Part shown: piece by piece, positions 34,079 through 42,356 of the stretch
Layout of the letters: each line of letters opens with the position of its first letter
Position numbering within the stretch: position 1 is the stretch's first letter
Assembly: GCA_016458225.1 (NCBI GenBank)
Contig: JAEMGR010000020.1
Location: forward strand, 1-64,000
Direction: 5' to 3'
DNA from: Myxococcaceae bacterium JPH2
Lineage (GTDB): Bacteria; Myxococcota; Myxococcia; Myxococcales; Myxococcaceae
DNA: 64,000 bases
Program-made: the position numbers and the translations under genes
Notes under the pieces: generated by a model
What the model saw: the letters and a program-made list of their open reading frames with translations, nothing else
Told to the model about the DNA's origin: nothing
The model's database searches: none

Positions 34079-35353
34079 CTAGCGTTGCGATGCTCGCTTC
34101 GCAGCGCCCGTTCCAGGAAATGCCTGGAGCTGGCCCATGGCGAGCTTGCCGAACCACGTGGAGAGCCGCACCGAACGCGCGTCGACGAAGCGTGCGAAGG
34201 GAATCGCGACGAGCAGGGTGCCTGCGATGACGGAGAGGGACGCCGCGCTCGCCCGTGTCAGATAGGACAGGTGCGTGGGCAATCCCATGTAGACGAACAC
34301 GCCCAGCGACGACAGCACCGCGCTGTGCAGGAGATAGATGGCGAAGGACTTGTCCCCCAGCCACACGAGCGGACGCAGCGAGAGGAACCGCGAGACGGCG
34401 TTCTCCCGCACGATTCCCCAGACGAGCAGCACCGCACCCAGCGCGGGGAAAAACAGCGGCCACTCCGCGGTCTTGCCTCGGGCCTGGAGCCAGTTGGCCA
34501 GTGTGACGAGGTGAGTGTACGAGGCGCTGTTCCAGTGGTAGCCGCCCAGGTAGAGGCCCGCGAGCACCGCGACCGCCAGCAGTACAGGCCGACGGCCGAT
34601 GTCGGGCCAGCGGTGCATGTATGCCCCCACGAAGAACATCGCAACACAGAGGCCGTTCACCGGGAACTGCTTGATGAGGATCAGCGAGGTGGCCGCGGCC
34701 AACCACCCGCTGCCACGGAAGCGGCCGAAGAGGGCTAGGAAGGCGAAGAGTGCGATGGACCCGATGAACTCCGCCTGAATAGTCCACAGCACGTAGTTGT
34801 ACTGGGCTTCGCCGAGGATGAGCGCCCGGTAGAGGCCCTCCTTCGTCGCGGCGAGCAATGACGCCTCATGCTGATAGGCCCCAGCCAGGAACGGGCCCAG
34901 GTCGCTCTTTCCCGCCGGGAACAGGCCCGCCTTGAGCAGGACATAGCCGAACAGGACGGAGCCGAGCACCGGTGGCGCCAGTCGCAGGTAGCGCTTCACC
35001 GCCGCCTCTTGCAGGGGCTCGACCTCGCCTTGCGCGAAGAACTTTCGCGTCAACACGTAACCGCTCATCACGAAGAACACGCAGACGGAAAACGTGCCGT
35101 TGTAGAGCGCGCAGAAGGGGCTGTTGAGGATGACGGGCTCCCACGGCGCCTGGAGCTGCGTGGCGGCACCCTCGTGCAGGAACGGATAGAAGCCGAAGAC
35201 GCAGTGCGAGAGGATGACCGTGAAGGCCGCCAGCCCACGCAATCCCTCGAGGGAGAGGGTCTTTCCCGAGCCGCGCGCCGCATCGTGGGGGAGCGGAAGT
35301 GCGGACGGCTCGGGAGCCGTGGCGATGGGTGCGGAGGGCTGCGTGAGTGACAT
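34079..35353 (-). CDS. Acyltransferase 3 (OafA/NolL-type) membrane protein
   Basis: 424 aa. Ten or so membrane segments follow a hydrophilic N-terminal leader. SLEGLRGLAAFTVILSHCVF contains the R-x10-H signature of acyltransferase family 3, and SVCVFFVMSGYVLTRKF is the next conserved element. Such inner-membrane proteins O-acetylate or acylate sugars on cell-surface glycans or lipids. Its stop lies 9 bases before the ABC exporter pair, so these three genes probably form one leftward unit that modifies and exports something. The donor and acceptor are unknown. Confidence 0.92.
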   Translation of the reverse strand: MSLTQPSAPIATAPEPSALPLPHDAARGSGKTLSLEGLRGLAAFTVILSHCVFGFYPFLHEGAATQLQAPWEPVILNSPFCALYNGTFSVCVFFVMSGYVLTRKFFAQGEVEPLQEAAVKRYLRLAPPVLGSVLFGYVLLKAGLFPAGKSDLGPFLAGAYQHEASLLAATKEGLYRALILGEAQYNYVLWTIQAEFIGSIALFAFLALFGRFRGSGWLAAATSLILIKQFPVNGLCVAMFFVGAYMHRWPDIGRRPVLLAVAVLAGLYLGGYHWNSASYTHLVTLANWLQARGKTAEWPLFFPALGAVLLVWGIVRENAVSRFLSLRPLVWLGDKSFAIYLLHSAVLSSLGVFVYMGLPTHLSYLTRASAASLSVIAGTLLVAIPFARFVDARSVRLSTWFGKLAMGQLQAFPGTGAAKRASQR

Positions 35354-35409
35354 GTGGCGCGGACCTTACCGGAGCCGGAGCGGTGCGCGCGCGTCTTCTC
35401 TGCGGAGAC

Positions 35410-36408
35410 TCAGCGCTGCATGGCGCGCAGCAGCTTCTGCGCATCCTCGGCGCTGACCTTGCCGTCCTGCACGAGCTGCAACACGCGGCGCAACTCCTCG
35501 TCCGGGATGCCAGCCGTCCCGGGCTCGGCGTCGCGGGGCTGTGCGTCGGGCTCGCCACCCCAGTGCCCAGCGCGCTCCCAGGCTCGGGCCCAGCGATGCG
35601 CATGGCGGTCCGCGCGGCGGTGCCAGCGCTCGGCCTGTCGCTGCCAGCGCTCGGTGTCACGGCGCCACGGGTCGTGGGCGTCGCACTCGTGGTCCTGCTC
35701 GCCACCTTCGGCCCCCCGCACCCGGACCGAGCCCAGCTCGGTCATCAGTCGCAGCGTGGCCGCGGCACCGGGGTGGGGCGGATAGCGGTTGCGCACCGAC
35801 CCCAGCGTGGTGCTCGCCTCCACGCGGACGTCCAGGTTCGGCGCCAGTCGAACCTCCAGCGCGCCCAGCTGTGAGCTGATGAGGTGCTCGCCCGGCGTGA
35901 GGCTGAGGATGTCCAGCTTCACGGTGCCCGCGCCCGTGTGCGCTTGGATCGCGCCCGCGAGTCGCTCTCCGAAGATGGCGCCGGCTCGCGTGCGCAGGGC
36001 CAATCGCCCTTCCACGCCGCGCAAGCTGACTGCGCCCGCGTTGGTGGCCACGTCCAGGTCGCAGCCCTGGAGCCCGGCGATGCGAATCGCACCCGCGTCG
36101 AGCTTGAACTTGCCGCGCACGTTGTTGGGCAGGAAGAGCTGCACGTGAGGGGAGGCGCGCAGGAAGAAGGAGAAGAAGCCCGAGGGCTCGCGCGCCTCGA
36201 ACACCACCTTCGTCACCTTGCCGAGCTCACGCACCGAGGCATCCACGCCTCCGTGCACGAGCATATAGGGCGTGGCGCTCTCGGCGAGGGGCGCGACGGT
36301 GAGGACCGCGGCGTCCGCCTCGATCTCCAGCATCGCGTCCGTTCCCCACGGCAGCTCGTGGCGCGTGGGGCCCTCATGAGATAACGGCTTCGTTCCGGCT
36401 TCCATCAT
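35410..36408 (-). CDS. Beta-helix surface-type protein with a SHOCT-like tail, DUF2089 partner
   Basis: 332 aa from the ATG at 36408, which has AGGAG 8 bases upstream. Alternative starts at 36414 and 36417 are too close to that element. The body (about residues 60-210) has right-handed beta-helix-like repeats with Gly turns (GKFKLDAGAIRIAGLQGCDL, NAGAVSLRGVEGRLALRTRAGAI), as in the DUF4097/DUF4098 adhesin-like group. A His/Arg/Trp-rich charged segment follows. The last 30 residues (EELRRVLQLVQDGKVSAEDAQKLLRAMQ) are a helical hairpin. Its start overlaps the regulator stop, so the two are coupled. No signal peptide is seen, so it may be cytoplasmic. Confidence 0.7.
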   Translation of the reverse strand: MMEAGTKPLSHEGPTRHELPWGTDAMLEIEADAAVLTVAPLAESATPYMLVHGGVDASVRELGKVTKVVFEAREPSGFFSFFLRASPHVQLFLPNNVRGKFKLDAGAIRIAGLQGCDLDVATNAGAVSLRGVEGRLALRTRAGAIFGERLAGAIQAHTGAGTVKLDILSLTPGEHLISSQLGALEVRLAPNLDVRVEASTTLGSVRNRYPPHPGAAATLRLMTELGSVRVRGAEGGEQDHECDAHDPWRRDTERWQRQAERWHRRADRHAHRWARAWERAGHWGGEPDAQPRDAEPGTAGIPDEELRRVLQLVQDGKVSAEDAQKLLRAMQR

Positions 36409-36413
36409 GGGCA

Positions 36414-36845
36414 TCACTCCTGGGATCTCTTCAGTCGACGTGCGGCCTCGTCTGCGTCGATGAGCCCGGCCGCGAGGTCATCGAGAATCTGGGCCCGGCG
36501 CTGGGTGCCACGCGCGGACTGGAGCGGGGGCGACGGAGGCGGCGGGGGAGCGGGCGGGAGCGGTCCGGCGCCACCGAGCGCCGCCACCAACTCGTCCAGC
36601 CGCGCCACCACCGTGGGGTACGAGACGCCCAGCACCTGCTCCACGTCTTTGATCTTCCCGCGGCAGCTCAGGAACACCCGGGCGAACGCGAGCTGCTCGG
36701 GCGCCAGCTGCTGCACCCAGCCCGTGGAGAACCGACCCTCCACGGCGGTGTCGCAGGCGCCACAGCGGACGCGCTCAATGTGGGTGCGATCACCACAGAT
36801 GGGGCACCGGGTCGGCATCGGATGAATTGATGTCTTGATGGTCAT
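36414..36845 (-). CDS. DUF2089-type Zn-ribbon/HTH regulator
   Basis: 143 aa. A zinc ribbon at about residues 14-32 (CPICGDRT and CGACDTAV) is followed by a sigma-like helix-turn-helix (LAPEQLAFARVFLSCRGKIKD then VLGVSYPTVVARLDELV). This matches DUF2089 (COG3877) regulators, which usually precede a membrane or adhesin-like gene. A Pro-rich linker leads to a helical-hairpin tail (AQILDDLAAGLIDADEAARRL). It overlaps its partner gene (TGATG). A promoter and inverted repeat just upstream suggest autoregulation. Confidence 0.85.
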   Translation of the reverse strand: MTIKTSIHPMPTRCPICGDRTHIERVRCGACDTAVEGRFSTGWVQQLAPEQLAFARVFLSCRGKIKDVEQVLGVSYPTVVARLDELVAALGGAGPLPPAPPPPPSPPLQSARGTQRRAQILDDLAAGLIDADEAARRLKRSQE

Positions 36846-36856
36846 TGGCTCGCGAA

Positions 36857-36901
36857 AATCAATTTCGACATTGAGAATATTGATTCCGGGCGACTTTGCA
36901 A
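36857..36901 (-). promoter_or_regulatory. Promoter with overlapping inverted repeat upstream of the DUF2089 gene
   Basis: Minus-strand -35 TTGCAA (36901-36896), 16-base spacer and -10 TATTCT (36879-36874). An inverted repeat AATCAAT (36857-36863) and ATTGATT (36879-36885) brackets the -10 box. The AT-rich block stands out from the GC-rich surroundings and lies 12 bases from the regulator's start, so a repressor or autoregulator binding there would block the promoter. Confidence 0.55.
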
Positions 36902-36986
36902 GCGAACCGCCCGGACTTTCAGAGTCCGCCGCGGCACTGAAGCGTCCAGGAATGCTTGATTTACTCTGATTTCTTGGAGGTCAGTG

Positions 36987-37016
36987 TTGACCGGCTTGAG
37001 ATAGGGCGGCTAATTC
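36987..37016 (+). promoter_or_regulatory. Candidate promoter of the subtilase gene
   Basis: TTGACC at 36987-36992, then 18 bases, then TAATTC at 37011-37016, 53 bases before the start of the subtilase. Matches to sigma-A consensus are partial. Confidence 0.35.
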
Positions 37017-37068
37017 CTCCGGGCCCGCGCATGAGCGCGAGCGAAGTCCTTGCCCCGAGAGGACCCTC

Positions 37069-39066
37069 ATGATCCGGAGCCTGACCCAGGCGGTGCTGGC
37101 CGCCTCGCTGCTCGCAGTGGCGTGTGGACCGCAGTCCGATTCACCTGAACCGACGTCGAACGCGGAAGAGGTAGGGCACGTGGCCCAGCTCCTGCGCAGG
37201 CCGCAGGCGCGTCCTGGCGAGTACATCGTGGTGCTGCGCGATGGCGCCCCGGATGTCCGCCTGCGTGGCGCCGCGGACGTCGGTCAGGAGCTGACCGCGC
37301 GGCATGGCGGCAAGGTGCTGCGCACGTATCAGCACGCGCTGCAGGGCTTCCTCGCGAACATGAGCGAGGCCCAGGTCCAGGCGCTGCTCGCGGATCCGCG
37401 CGTGGCCTATGTGCAGGAGAACGGCCGGCTGCACGTGGTGGGGACCCAGACGGGCGCCACCTGGGGCATCGACCGGATTGATCAGCGCAACCTCCCGCGC
37501 GACAGCTCGTACACGTACAACGTCGATGGCACCGGCGTGCACGCGTACATCATCGACACCGGCATGCGGCTGAACCACACGGAGTTCACCGGTCGCGTCG
37601 GCGAGGGGCATGACTCCATCGACAACGACGCGGACCCGAGCGACTGCCATGGCCACGGCACGCACGTGGCGGGCACGGTGGGCGGCACCACGTGGGGCGT
37701 GGCGAAGAAGGTGACGCTGCATGCGGTGCGCGTCCTGGACTGCACGGGCTACGGCGACGACGCGCAGGTCGTCGACGGCATGGACTGGGTGACGGCCCAT
37801 CACATCAAGCCCGCGGTCGCCAACATGAGCCTCGGAGGAGATCCCTCGCAGGCGGTGGATGACGCCACGGAGCGGATGATCGCCGCGGGGGTCGCCACGG
37901 CGGTTGCCGCGGGAAACGACTCGGCCAATGCGTGCAGCTACTCGCCGTCGCGCACGCCCAACGCCATCACCGTGGGCTCCACCACGAGCAGCGACGCGCG
38001 CTCCTCGTTCTCCAACTATGGGACGTGCGTGGACATCTTCGCGCCGGGCTCCAGCATCACCTCGGCCTCGTACTCCAGCACCACCGGCAGCACGTCCATG
38101 AGCGGGACGTCCATGGCGTCTCCTCACGTGGCGGGCGCCGCGGCCCTGTACCTGAGCGCCAACCCCGGAGCGACACCGGCGCAGGTGCGCGACGCGCTCG
38201 TCGCCAACGCCACCTCCGGCAAGGTGACGAGCCCCGGCACCGGCTCGCCCAACCTGCTGCTCTACACGCTCTTCATCACCGGCGGCCCGGCCGACACCAC
38301 CGCGCCCACCACCTCCCTCACCGCTCCCTCGGGCGGTGCCGTTCTCAGCGGCACCTCGACCGTGAGCGCCACGGCGTCCGACAACGTGGGCGTCTCGCGC
38401 GTGGAGTTCTACGCGGGCACCACCTTGCTGGGCACCGACGCCACCGCGCCGTACGCGCTCGACTGGAACACCGCCTCCGTGGCCAACGGCGCCTACGTCC
38501 TCACCGCGAAGGCGTATGACGCCGCGGGCAACGTGGGCACGTCCTCCAGCGTGTCCGTGACGGTGGACAACGTGGTGGGCAGCTGCGCCATCTCTGAGCA
38601 ACTGCTGGCCAACCCGGGCTTCGAGAGCGGCAACACCGGGTGGAGCCTGAGCACGGATGTCATTGATGGCACCACGTCTGGCAGCGCCCCGCGCACGGGC
38701 ACGTACAAGGGCTGGCTCAACGGGTACGGCTCCAGCCACACGGACTACCTCTATCAGCAGGTCACGATTCCCTCGACGGCGTGCTCAGCCTCGCTGAGTG
38801 TCTGGGTGAAGATCACCACCTCGGAGACCACGACGACGACGGTCTACGACACGCTGGCCATCCAGGTGCAGAACAGCGCGGGCACGGTGCTGGGCACGCT
38901 GGCCACGTACAGCAACCTGGACAAGGGGACAGCGTACGTCCAGCGCACGTTCGACCTGAGCGCCTACAAGGGGCAGACCGTTCGCATCTACGTCAAGGGC
39001 ACGGAGGACGCGGCGGACGCCACCAGCTTCTTCCTGGATGACACCGCGGTGAACGTCACGCGCTGA
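37069..39066 (+). CDS. S8 subtilisin-like serine protease with Ig-like and jelly-roll C-terminus, predicted lipoprotein
   Basis: 665 aa. The signal sequence ends in a lipobox-like LLAVAC. Residues of about 45-125 are an inhibitor I9-type propeptide (PGEYIVVLRDG and AYVQENGRLHV). The proteinase K-like catalytic triad is Asp 163 (YIIDTG), His 196 (HGHGTHVAGT) and Ser 348 (SGTSMASPHVAG). After the protease there is an Ig-like domain (about 410-500, with VEFYAGTTLLGTDATAPY) and a galactose-binding or jelly-roll-type beta domain (about 515-665, LANPGFESGNTGWSLS). It should be secreted or surface anchored, probably digesting extracellular protein. It stands alone with its own promoter. Confidence 0.95.
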   Translation: MIRSLTQAVLAASLLAVACGPQSDSPEPTSNAEEVGHVAQLLRRPQARPGEYIVVLRDGAPDVRLRGAADVGQELTARHGGKVLRTYQHALQGFLANMSEAQVQALLADPRVAYVQENGRLHVVGTQTGATWGIDRIDQRNLPRDSSYTYNVDGTGVHAYIIDTGMRLNHTEFTGRVGEGHDSIDNDADPSDCHGHGTHVAGTVGGTTWGVAKKVTLHAVRVLDCTGYGDDAQVVDGMDWVTAHHIKPAVANMSLGGDPSQAVDDATERMIAAGVATAVAAGNDSANACSYSPSRTPNAITVGSTTSSDARSSFSNYGTCVDIFAPGSSITSASYSSTTGSTSMSGTSMASPHVAGAAALYLSANPGATPAQVRDALVANATSGKVTSPGTGSPNLLLYTLFITGGPADTTAPTTSLTAPSGGAVLSGTSTVSATASDNVGVSRVEFYAGTTLLGTDATAPYALDWNTASVANGAYVLTAKAYDAAGNVGTSSSVSVTVDNVVGSCAISEQLLANPGFESGNTGWSLSTDVIDGTTSGSAPRTGTYKGWLNGYGSSHTDYLYQQVTIPSTACSASLSVWVKITTSETTTTTVYDTLAIQVQNSAGTVLGTLATYSNLDKGTAYVQRTFDLSAYKGQTVRIYVKGTEDAADATSFFLDDTAVNVTR

Positions 39067-39080
39067 GCCGTCTCGAGGGG

Positions 39081-39109
39081 GCACGGCGGAGGAGTCCTCG
39101 CCGCCGTGC
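39081..39109. terminator. Convergent hairpin between subtilase and GlsB genes
   Basis: GCACGGCGG at 39081-39089 pairs perfectly with CCGCCGTGC at 39101-39109 over an 11-base loop. It lies between two convergent genes and could stop transcription in both directions, although no U-run is present. Confidence 0.5.
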
Positions 39110-39126
39110 TCCATCCCCGGAACGGC

Positions 39127-39396
39127 TCAGGTGCGCCTCATCGTCGTCGAGTGGATGGCTCTCAAGACGAGCAACAAGGCCACCGCTCCGATGAAGGCCA
39201 CGAAGATGGTCCCCGCCAGTCCGCCGAACGGGGCCCCGGCGTGGAGGGCTCGGAAGATGAATCCGCCGAGGAACGAGCCCACGATTCCCACGACGATGTC
39301 TCCGACGAGGCCGTAGCCACCGCCAACGACGGCGGAGGCCAGCCACCCGGCGACGAGTCCAATCACTGCCCACAGCAGCAGTGTCTCCAGTGACAT
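39127..39396 (-). CDS. GlsB/YeaQ/YmgE family membrane protein (transglycosylase-associated)
   Basis: 89 aa from the ATG at 39396, with GAGGAGGAG upstream. Three hydrophobic, Gly-rich helices: LLLWAVIGLVAGWLASAVVGG, LVGDIVVGIVGSFLGGFIF and a C-terminal one. The short size and Gly-zipper helices match the GlsB/YeaQ/YmgE family of stress-linked inner-membrane proteins, whose exact role is unclear. It is likely monocistronic. Confidence 0.85.
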   Translation of the reverse strand: MSLETLLLWAVIGLVAGWLASAVVGGGYGLVGDIVVGIVGSFLGGFIFRALHAGAPFGGLAGTIFVAFIGAVALLLVLRAIHSTTMRRT

Positions 39397-39561
39397 GCCA
39401 CTCCTCCTCTCGGACCTCAGGCCCGAAGATGAGGATGTGCATGTCGCAGGGCGGATGCACGGTCGGCCACTCCCAGGGCGAAGGGGCGGGCCTCGCATTG
39501 TCGAGGCCGCCGCGTGCGCTCAGGTTTCCCCATGTCTGGATTCAGCGGGATGGAGGAGCCC

Positions 39562-40239
39562 ATGCATCGTCCTCGGGTCGCGTTCCTGTTCGACCTCGAT
39601 GGGACGCTCGTCGACAGCGTCTATCAACACGTCCTCGCCTGGCGCGAGGCGCTCGACGCCGAGGGCATTCCCCTGTCCGTGTGGCGCATCCACCGGCGCA
39701 TCGGCATGAGCGGGGGCTTGTTCACCAACATGCTGCTGCGCGAGACGGGCCTCACCCTGACGCCGGAACGCATCGAGCGGCTGGCTCGGGGCCACGCGGT
39801 CGCCTACCGCCGCTGGATGAAGGATGTGCGCCCCTTGCCGGGCGCGCGCGAGCTGCTCGCCGCGCTGACGGAGGCGGGAGTCCCCTGGGCCATCGCGACC
39901 AGCGGCCGCATGGAGAGCGCCAGTCCCATCATCGACCTGCTCCAGGTGGACCGCGCCCGGGTGCCCATCGTCACGAGGGATCAGGTGAAGTACGCCAAGC
40001 CGGATCCGGACCTGTTCCTGGAGGCCGCGGAACGGCTGGGCGTCGCCATCGAGACGAGCACCGTGGTGGGGGACAGCGTCTGGGACATGCTCGCCGCCCA
40101 GCGGGCCCGAGGCCTGGGGATCGGGCTGCTGTCGGGCGGCTATGGCCCCGACGAGCTGGAGCGCGCCGGGGCCTATCGCGTGTTCGATGATCCCTCCGAC
40201 CTCCTCGTCCACCTGGACGAAGTGGGCGGCCGGAGGTGA
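39562..40239 (+). CDS. HAD-superfamily hydrolase (phosphoglycolate-phosphatase-like)
   Basis: 225 aa from the ATG at 39562, behind GGAGGAG; earlier ATGs at 39514, 39532 and 39550 lack such a site. The nucleophile motif FDLDGTLVDS is near the start, the cap region follows, IATSGRMES supplies motif II (Ser/Thr), KPDPDLF is the motif III Lys region and VVGDSVWDM the final acidic motif. This is the phosphoglycolate phosphatase-like branch (HAD subclass IA) that removes phosphate from small metabolites. The substrate is undefined. Its stop is 3 bases from the end of the convergent pyrD gene. Confidence 0.9.
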   Translation: MHRPRVAFLFDLDGTLVDSVYQHVLAWREALDAEGIPLSVWRIHRRIGMSGGLFTNMLLRETGLTLTPERIERLARGHAVAYRRWMKDVRPLPGARELLAALTEAGVPWAIATSGRMESASPIIDLLQVDRARVPIVTRDQVKYAKPDPDLFLEAAERLGVAIETSTVVGDSVWDMLAAQRARGLGIGLLSGGYGPDELERAGAYRVFDDPSDLLVHLDEVGGRR

Positions 40240-40242
40240 GGC

Positions 40243-41319
40243 TCAGCGCCCGGCGTCCACCCCGATGGCGGCGCGCGCCGACGTGAAGCCGTCCTTCGCC
40301 AGCAGCCCGCCCAGCTCACCGAGGATGCGCGCCACCATGCCCGGGCCCTCGTAGATGAAACCCGTGTACACCTGCACCAGCGTGGCGCCTGCGCGCAGCT
40401 TCTCGTAGACGTCCTGCGCGGTGAAGACGCCGCCCACGCCGATGATGGGCAGCGCGCCGCCGCTGCGTTGATACGCCCGCCGGATGACGGCGTTCGACAG
40501 CTCGCGCACGGGGGCGCCGGAGAGGCCGCCCGCTTCCTTCGTCAGGGGATGCTCGATGGGGCGGGTGATGGTGGTGTTGGTGGCGATGAGGCCCGCGAGC
40601 CGGCACGCACGCGCCACGTCCACCACTTCGTCCACCGCCTCGGGCGTCAGGTCCGGGGCAATCTTGAGGAACAGCGGCTTGCCCGGGGCGACCGCCTGAA
40701 GGCGCTCCTGCACCGCGCGCAAGAGGGCGGAGAGCTGCTCGGGCTCCTGGAGCTTGCGCAGGCCCGGCGTGTTGGGCGAGGACGCGTTGACGACGACGTA
40801 GTCCCCCCATGCGCCGAGCTGATCCACGCACGCGACGTAGTCCTCCACGGCGCGCTCCAGGGGCGTGTCCTTGTTCTTGCCGATGTTCACGCCCAGCGGC
40901 GCGGGCTTCCACGTCCGGGCGCGGAGGCGCTCGGCCGCGGCCGTGGCGCCGTGGTTGTTGAAGCCCATCCGGTTGATGACGGCCCGGTGCTCGGGCAGGC
41001 GGAAGAGGCGAGGCTTCGGATTGCCCGGCTGGGGGCGCGGCGTGAGCGTGCCGATCTCCACCGCGGAGAAGCCGCAGGCGAACAACCCATCCACCGCCTC
41101 GGCTTCCTTGTCGAGCCCCGCCGCCAGCGCCACCGGATGCGCGAAGGTGAGCCCGGCCAGCTCCACCGACAGGTCTCCCGTGGCATGCGCCAGGTTGCGC
41201 GCGCGCATGGACTCGCAGCGCGCGCGGGAACGTCCGAGGAAGCGCAGGCCCGCGATGCCCAGGCGGTGTGCCCGCTCGGCGTCGAGGCGGAAGAGGAATG
41301 CGCGCGCGAGTCCGTACAT
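40243..41319 (-). CDS. pyrD: Dihydroorotate dehydrogenase (quinone), class 2
   Basis: 358 aa from the ATG at 41319. An N-terminal membrane-associating helix (MYGLARAFLFRLDAERAH) is the mark of class 2 enzymes, which pass electrons to quinone at the inner membrane. FMN-binding and active-site motifs follow: NRMGFNNHG, NASSPNTPGL with the catalytic Ser, and IGVGGVFTAQDVYEKLRAGA. It oxidises dihydroorotate to orotate in pyrimidine synthesis. It starts 5 bases after an adenosine-deaminase-like gene ends, so they are likely cotranscribed, joining purine salvage with pyrimidine synthesis. Confidence 0.96.
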   Translation of the reverse strand: MYGLARAFLFRLDAERAHRLGIAGLRFLGRSRARCESMRARNLAHATGDLSVELAGLTFAHPVALAAGLDKEAEAVDGLFACGFSAVEIGTLTPRPQPGNPKPRLFRLPEHRAVINRMGFNNHGATAAAERLRARTWKPAPLGVNIGKNKDTPLERAVEDYVACVDQLGAWGDYVVVNASSPNTPGLRKLQEPEQLSALLRAVQERLQAVAPGKPLFLKIAPDLTPEAVDEVVDVARACRLAGLIATNTTITRPIEHPLTKEAGGLSGAPVRELSNAVIRRAYQRSGGALPIIGVGGVFTAQDVYEKLRAGATLVQVYTGFIYEGPGMVARILGELGGLLAKDGFTSARAAIGVDAGR

Positions 41320-41324
41320 GCGCG

Positions 41325-42320
41325 TCAGCTCGGGATGAAGGACGCCTGACGCGCCCACGCGAGCGTCTGGTCCACCTGCTCCGAGGTGAGCAGGCCATTG
41401 GACTCGATGAGCTCAATCTCCCGCCGCATGTCCGTCTCGAGCAGGTACGGGCCATCCGTGTTGATGGTGAACTTCACCTTGCGGTCCCAGAAGGTCCGCA
41501 TGATGTGCTTCAGCTCGTCCAGACCCTCCACCGCCTTGGTGTGCAGGTTGGAGGTGGGGCACAGCTCCAGCGTGATGTCGTTCTCGCGCAGGAGCTTCAT
41601 GGCGGCCTCGTCATACGCGGCGCGGATGCCATGCCCGATGCGGTGCGGCTTGAGCTTGTCCACCACGGACATGACGCCCTCGGCGCCCGTGCCGGCCGTC
41701 TCGCCCGTGTGCACCGTGCACTTGAGCCCCGCCTTGCGCGCGCGGGCGAACAGCTCCTCGTACTGCGCCACCACCTGGGGACGCAGCTCCATGGCGTCCT
41801 TCTCCGTGCCGGCCAGGTCGATGCCGTAGACACCGCGCGTGCGGTACTTGATGGCCTTGTCCACGATGATGCTGTTCATCTTGTGGTCGAACTCGCGGGC
41901 CAGGCAGAAGATGAGCCCCACCTTCACGCCGTACTCCAGCACTGCCCGATCCATGCCTCGGAGCGCGGCGTGGATGATGTGGTCCAGGTCGAGTTCGGAG
42001 TTGAGGTTGCGCTTCATCGGGTTGAAGCGCAGCTCGATCTGCGTCACGCGGCTGCCGCGGTACTCCTTGCCAATCACCTCGTAGACCGAGCGCTCGATGG
42101 CGCTCGGCGAGGACTGAATCTTCTCCGTCCACGTGTGGAGAATCTTCAGGTAGTCATCCAGGCTGCCCACCTTGCCGGGCCGCGAGGTGATGAGCTCCAC
42201 GAAGTCGAAGTAGTTCTTGACGGGGAGCTTGAAGCCCTGCTGGTGGGCGATGGACCAGAGGATGTGGGGCGCCACGGCGCCGCCCACATGAATGTGCAAA
42301 TCGATGAGGTCGCGAACCAT
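41325..42320 (-). CDS. Adenosine deaminase-family protein
   Basis: 331 aa. TIM-barrel metal-dependent deaminase pattern: HIHVGGA near residues 9-15 (usual HxHLdGs), the TVHTGE motif with a zinc-binding His and catalytic Glu, RIGHG, and NTDGP near the end (usual NTDDP, so the second metal-site Asp is replaced). These changes suggest a specificity change, for example an aminodeoxyfutalosine or other purine-derivative deaminase, but activity on adenosine is not excluded. It is upstream of pyrD on the same strand. Confidence 0.85.
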   Translation of the reverse strand: MVRDLIDLHIHVGGAVAPHILWSIAHQQGFKLPVKNYFDFVELITSRPGKVGSLDDYLKILHTWTEKIQSSPSAIERSVYEVIGKEYRGSRVTQIELRFNPMKRNLNSELDLDHIIHAALRGMDRAVLEYGVKVGLIFCLAREFDHKMNSIIVDKAIKYRTRGVYGIDLAGTEKDAMELRPQVVAQYEELFARARKAGLKCTVHTGETAGTGAEGVMSVVDKLKPHRIGHGIRAAYDEAAMKLLRENDITLELCPTSNLHTKAVEGLDELKHIMRTFWDRKVKFTINTDGPYLLETDMRREIELIESNGLLTSEQVDQTLAWARQASFIPS

Positions 42321-42356
42321 GGCGGCATGTATGCACAGTGCCGGCCGGGCGTAAAG

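Noticed and set aside
32363-34738. A 791-codon plus-strand frame opposite the ABC exporter
   Set aside because: Shadow frame with Ala/Arg/Glu/His bias.
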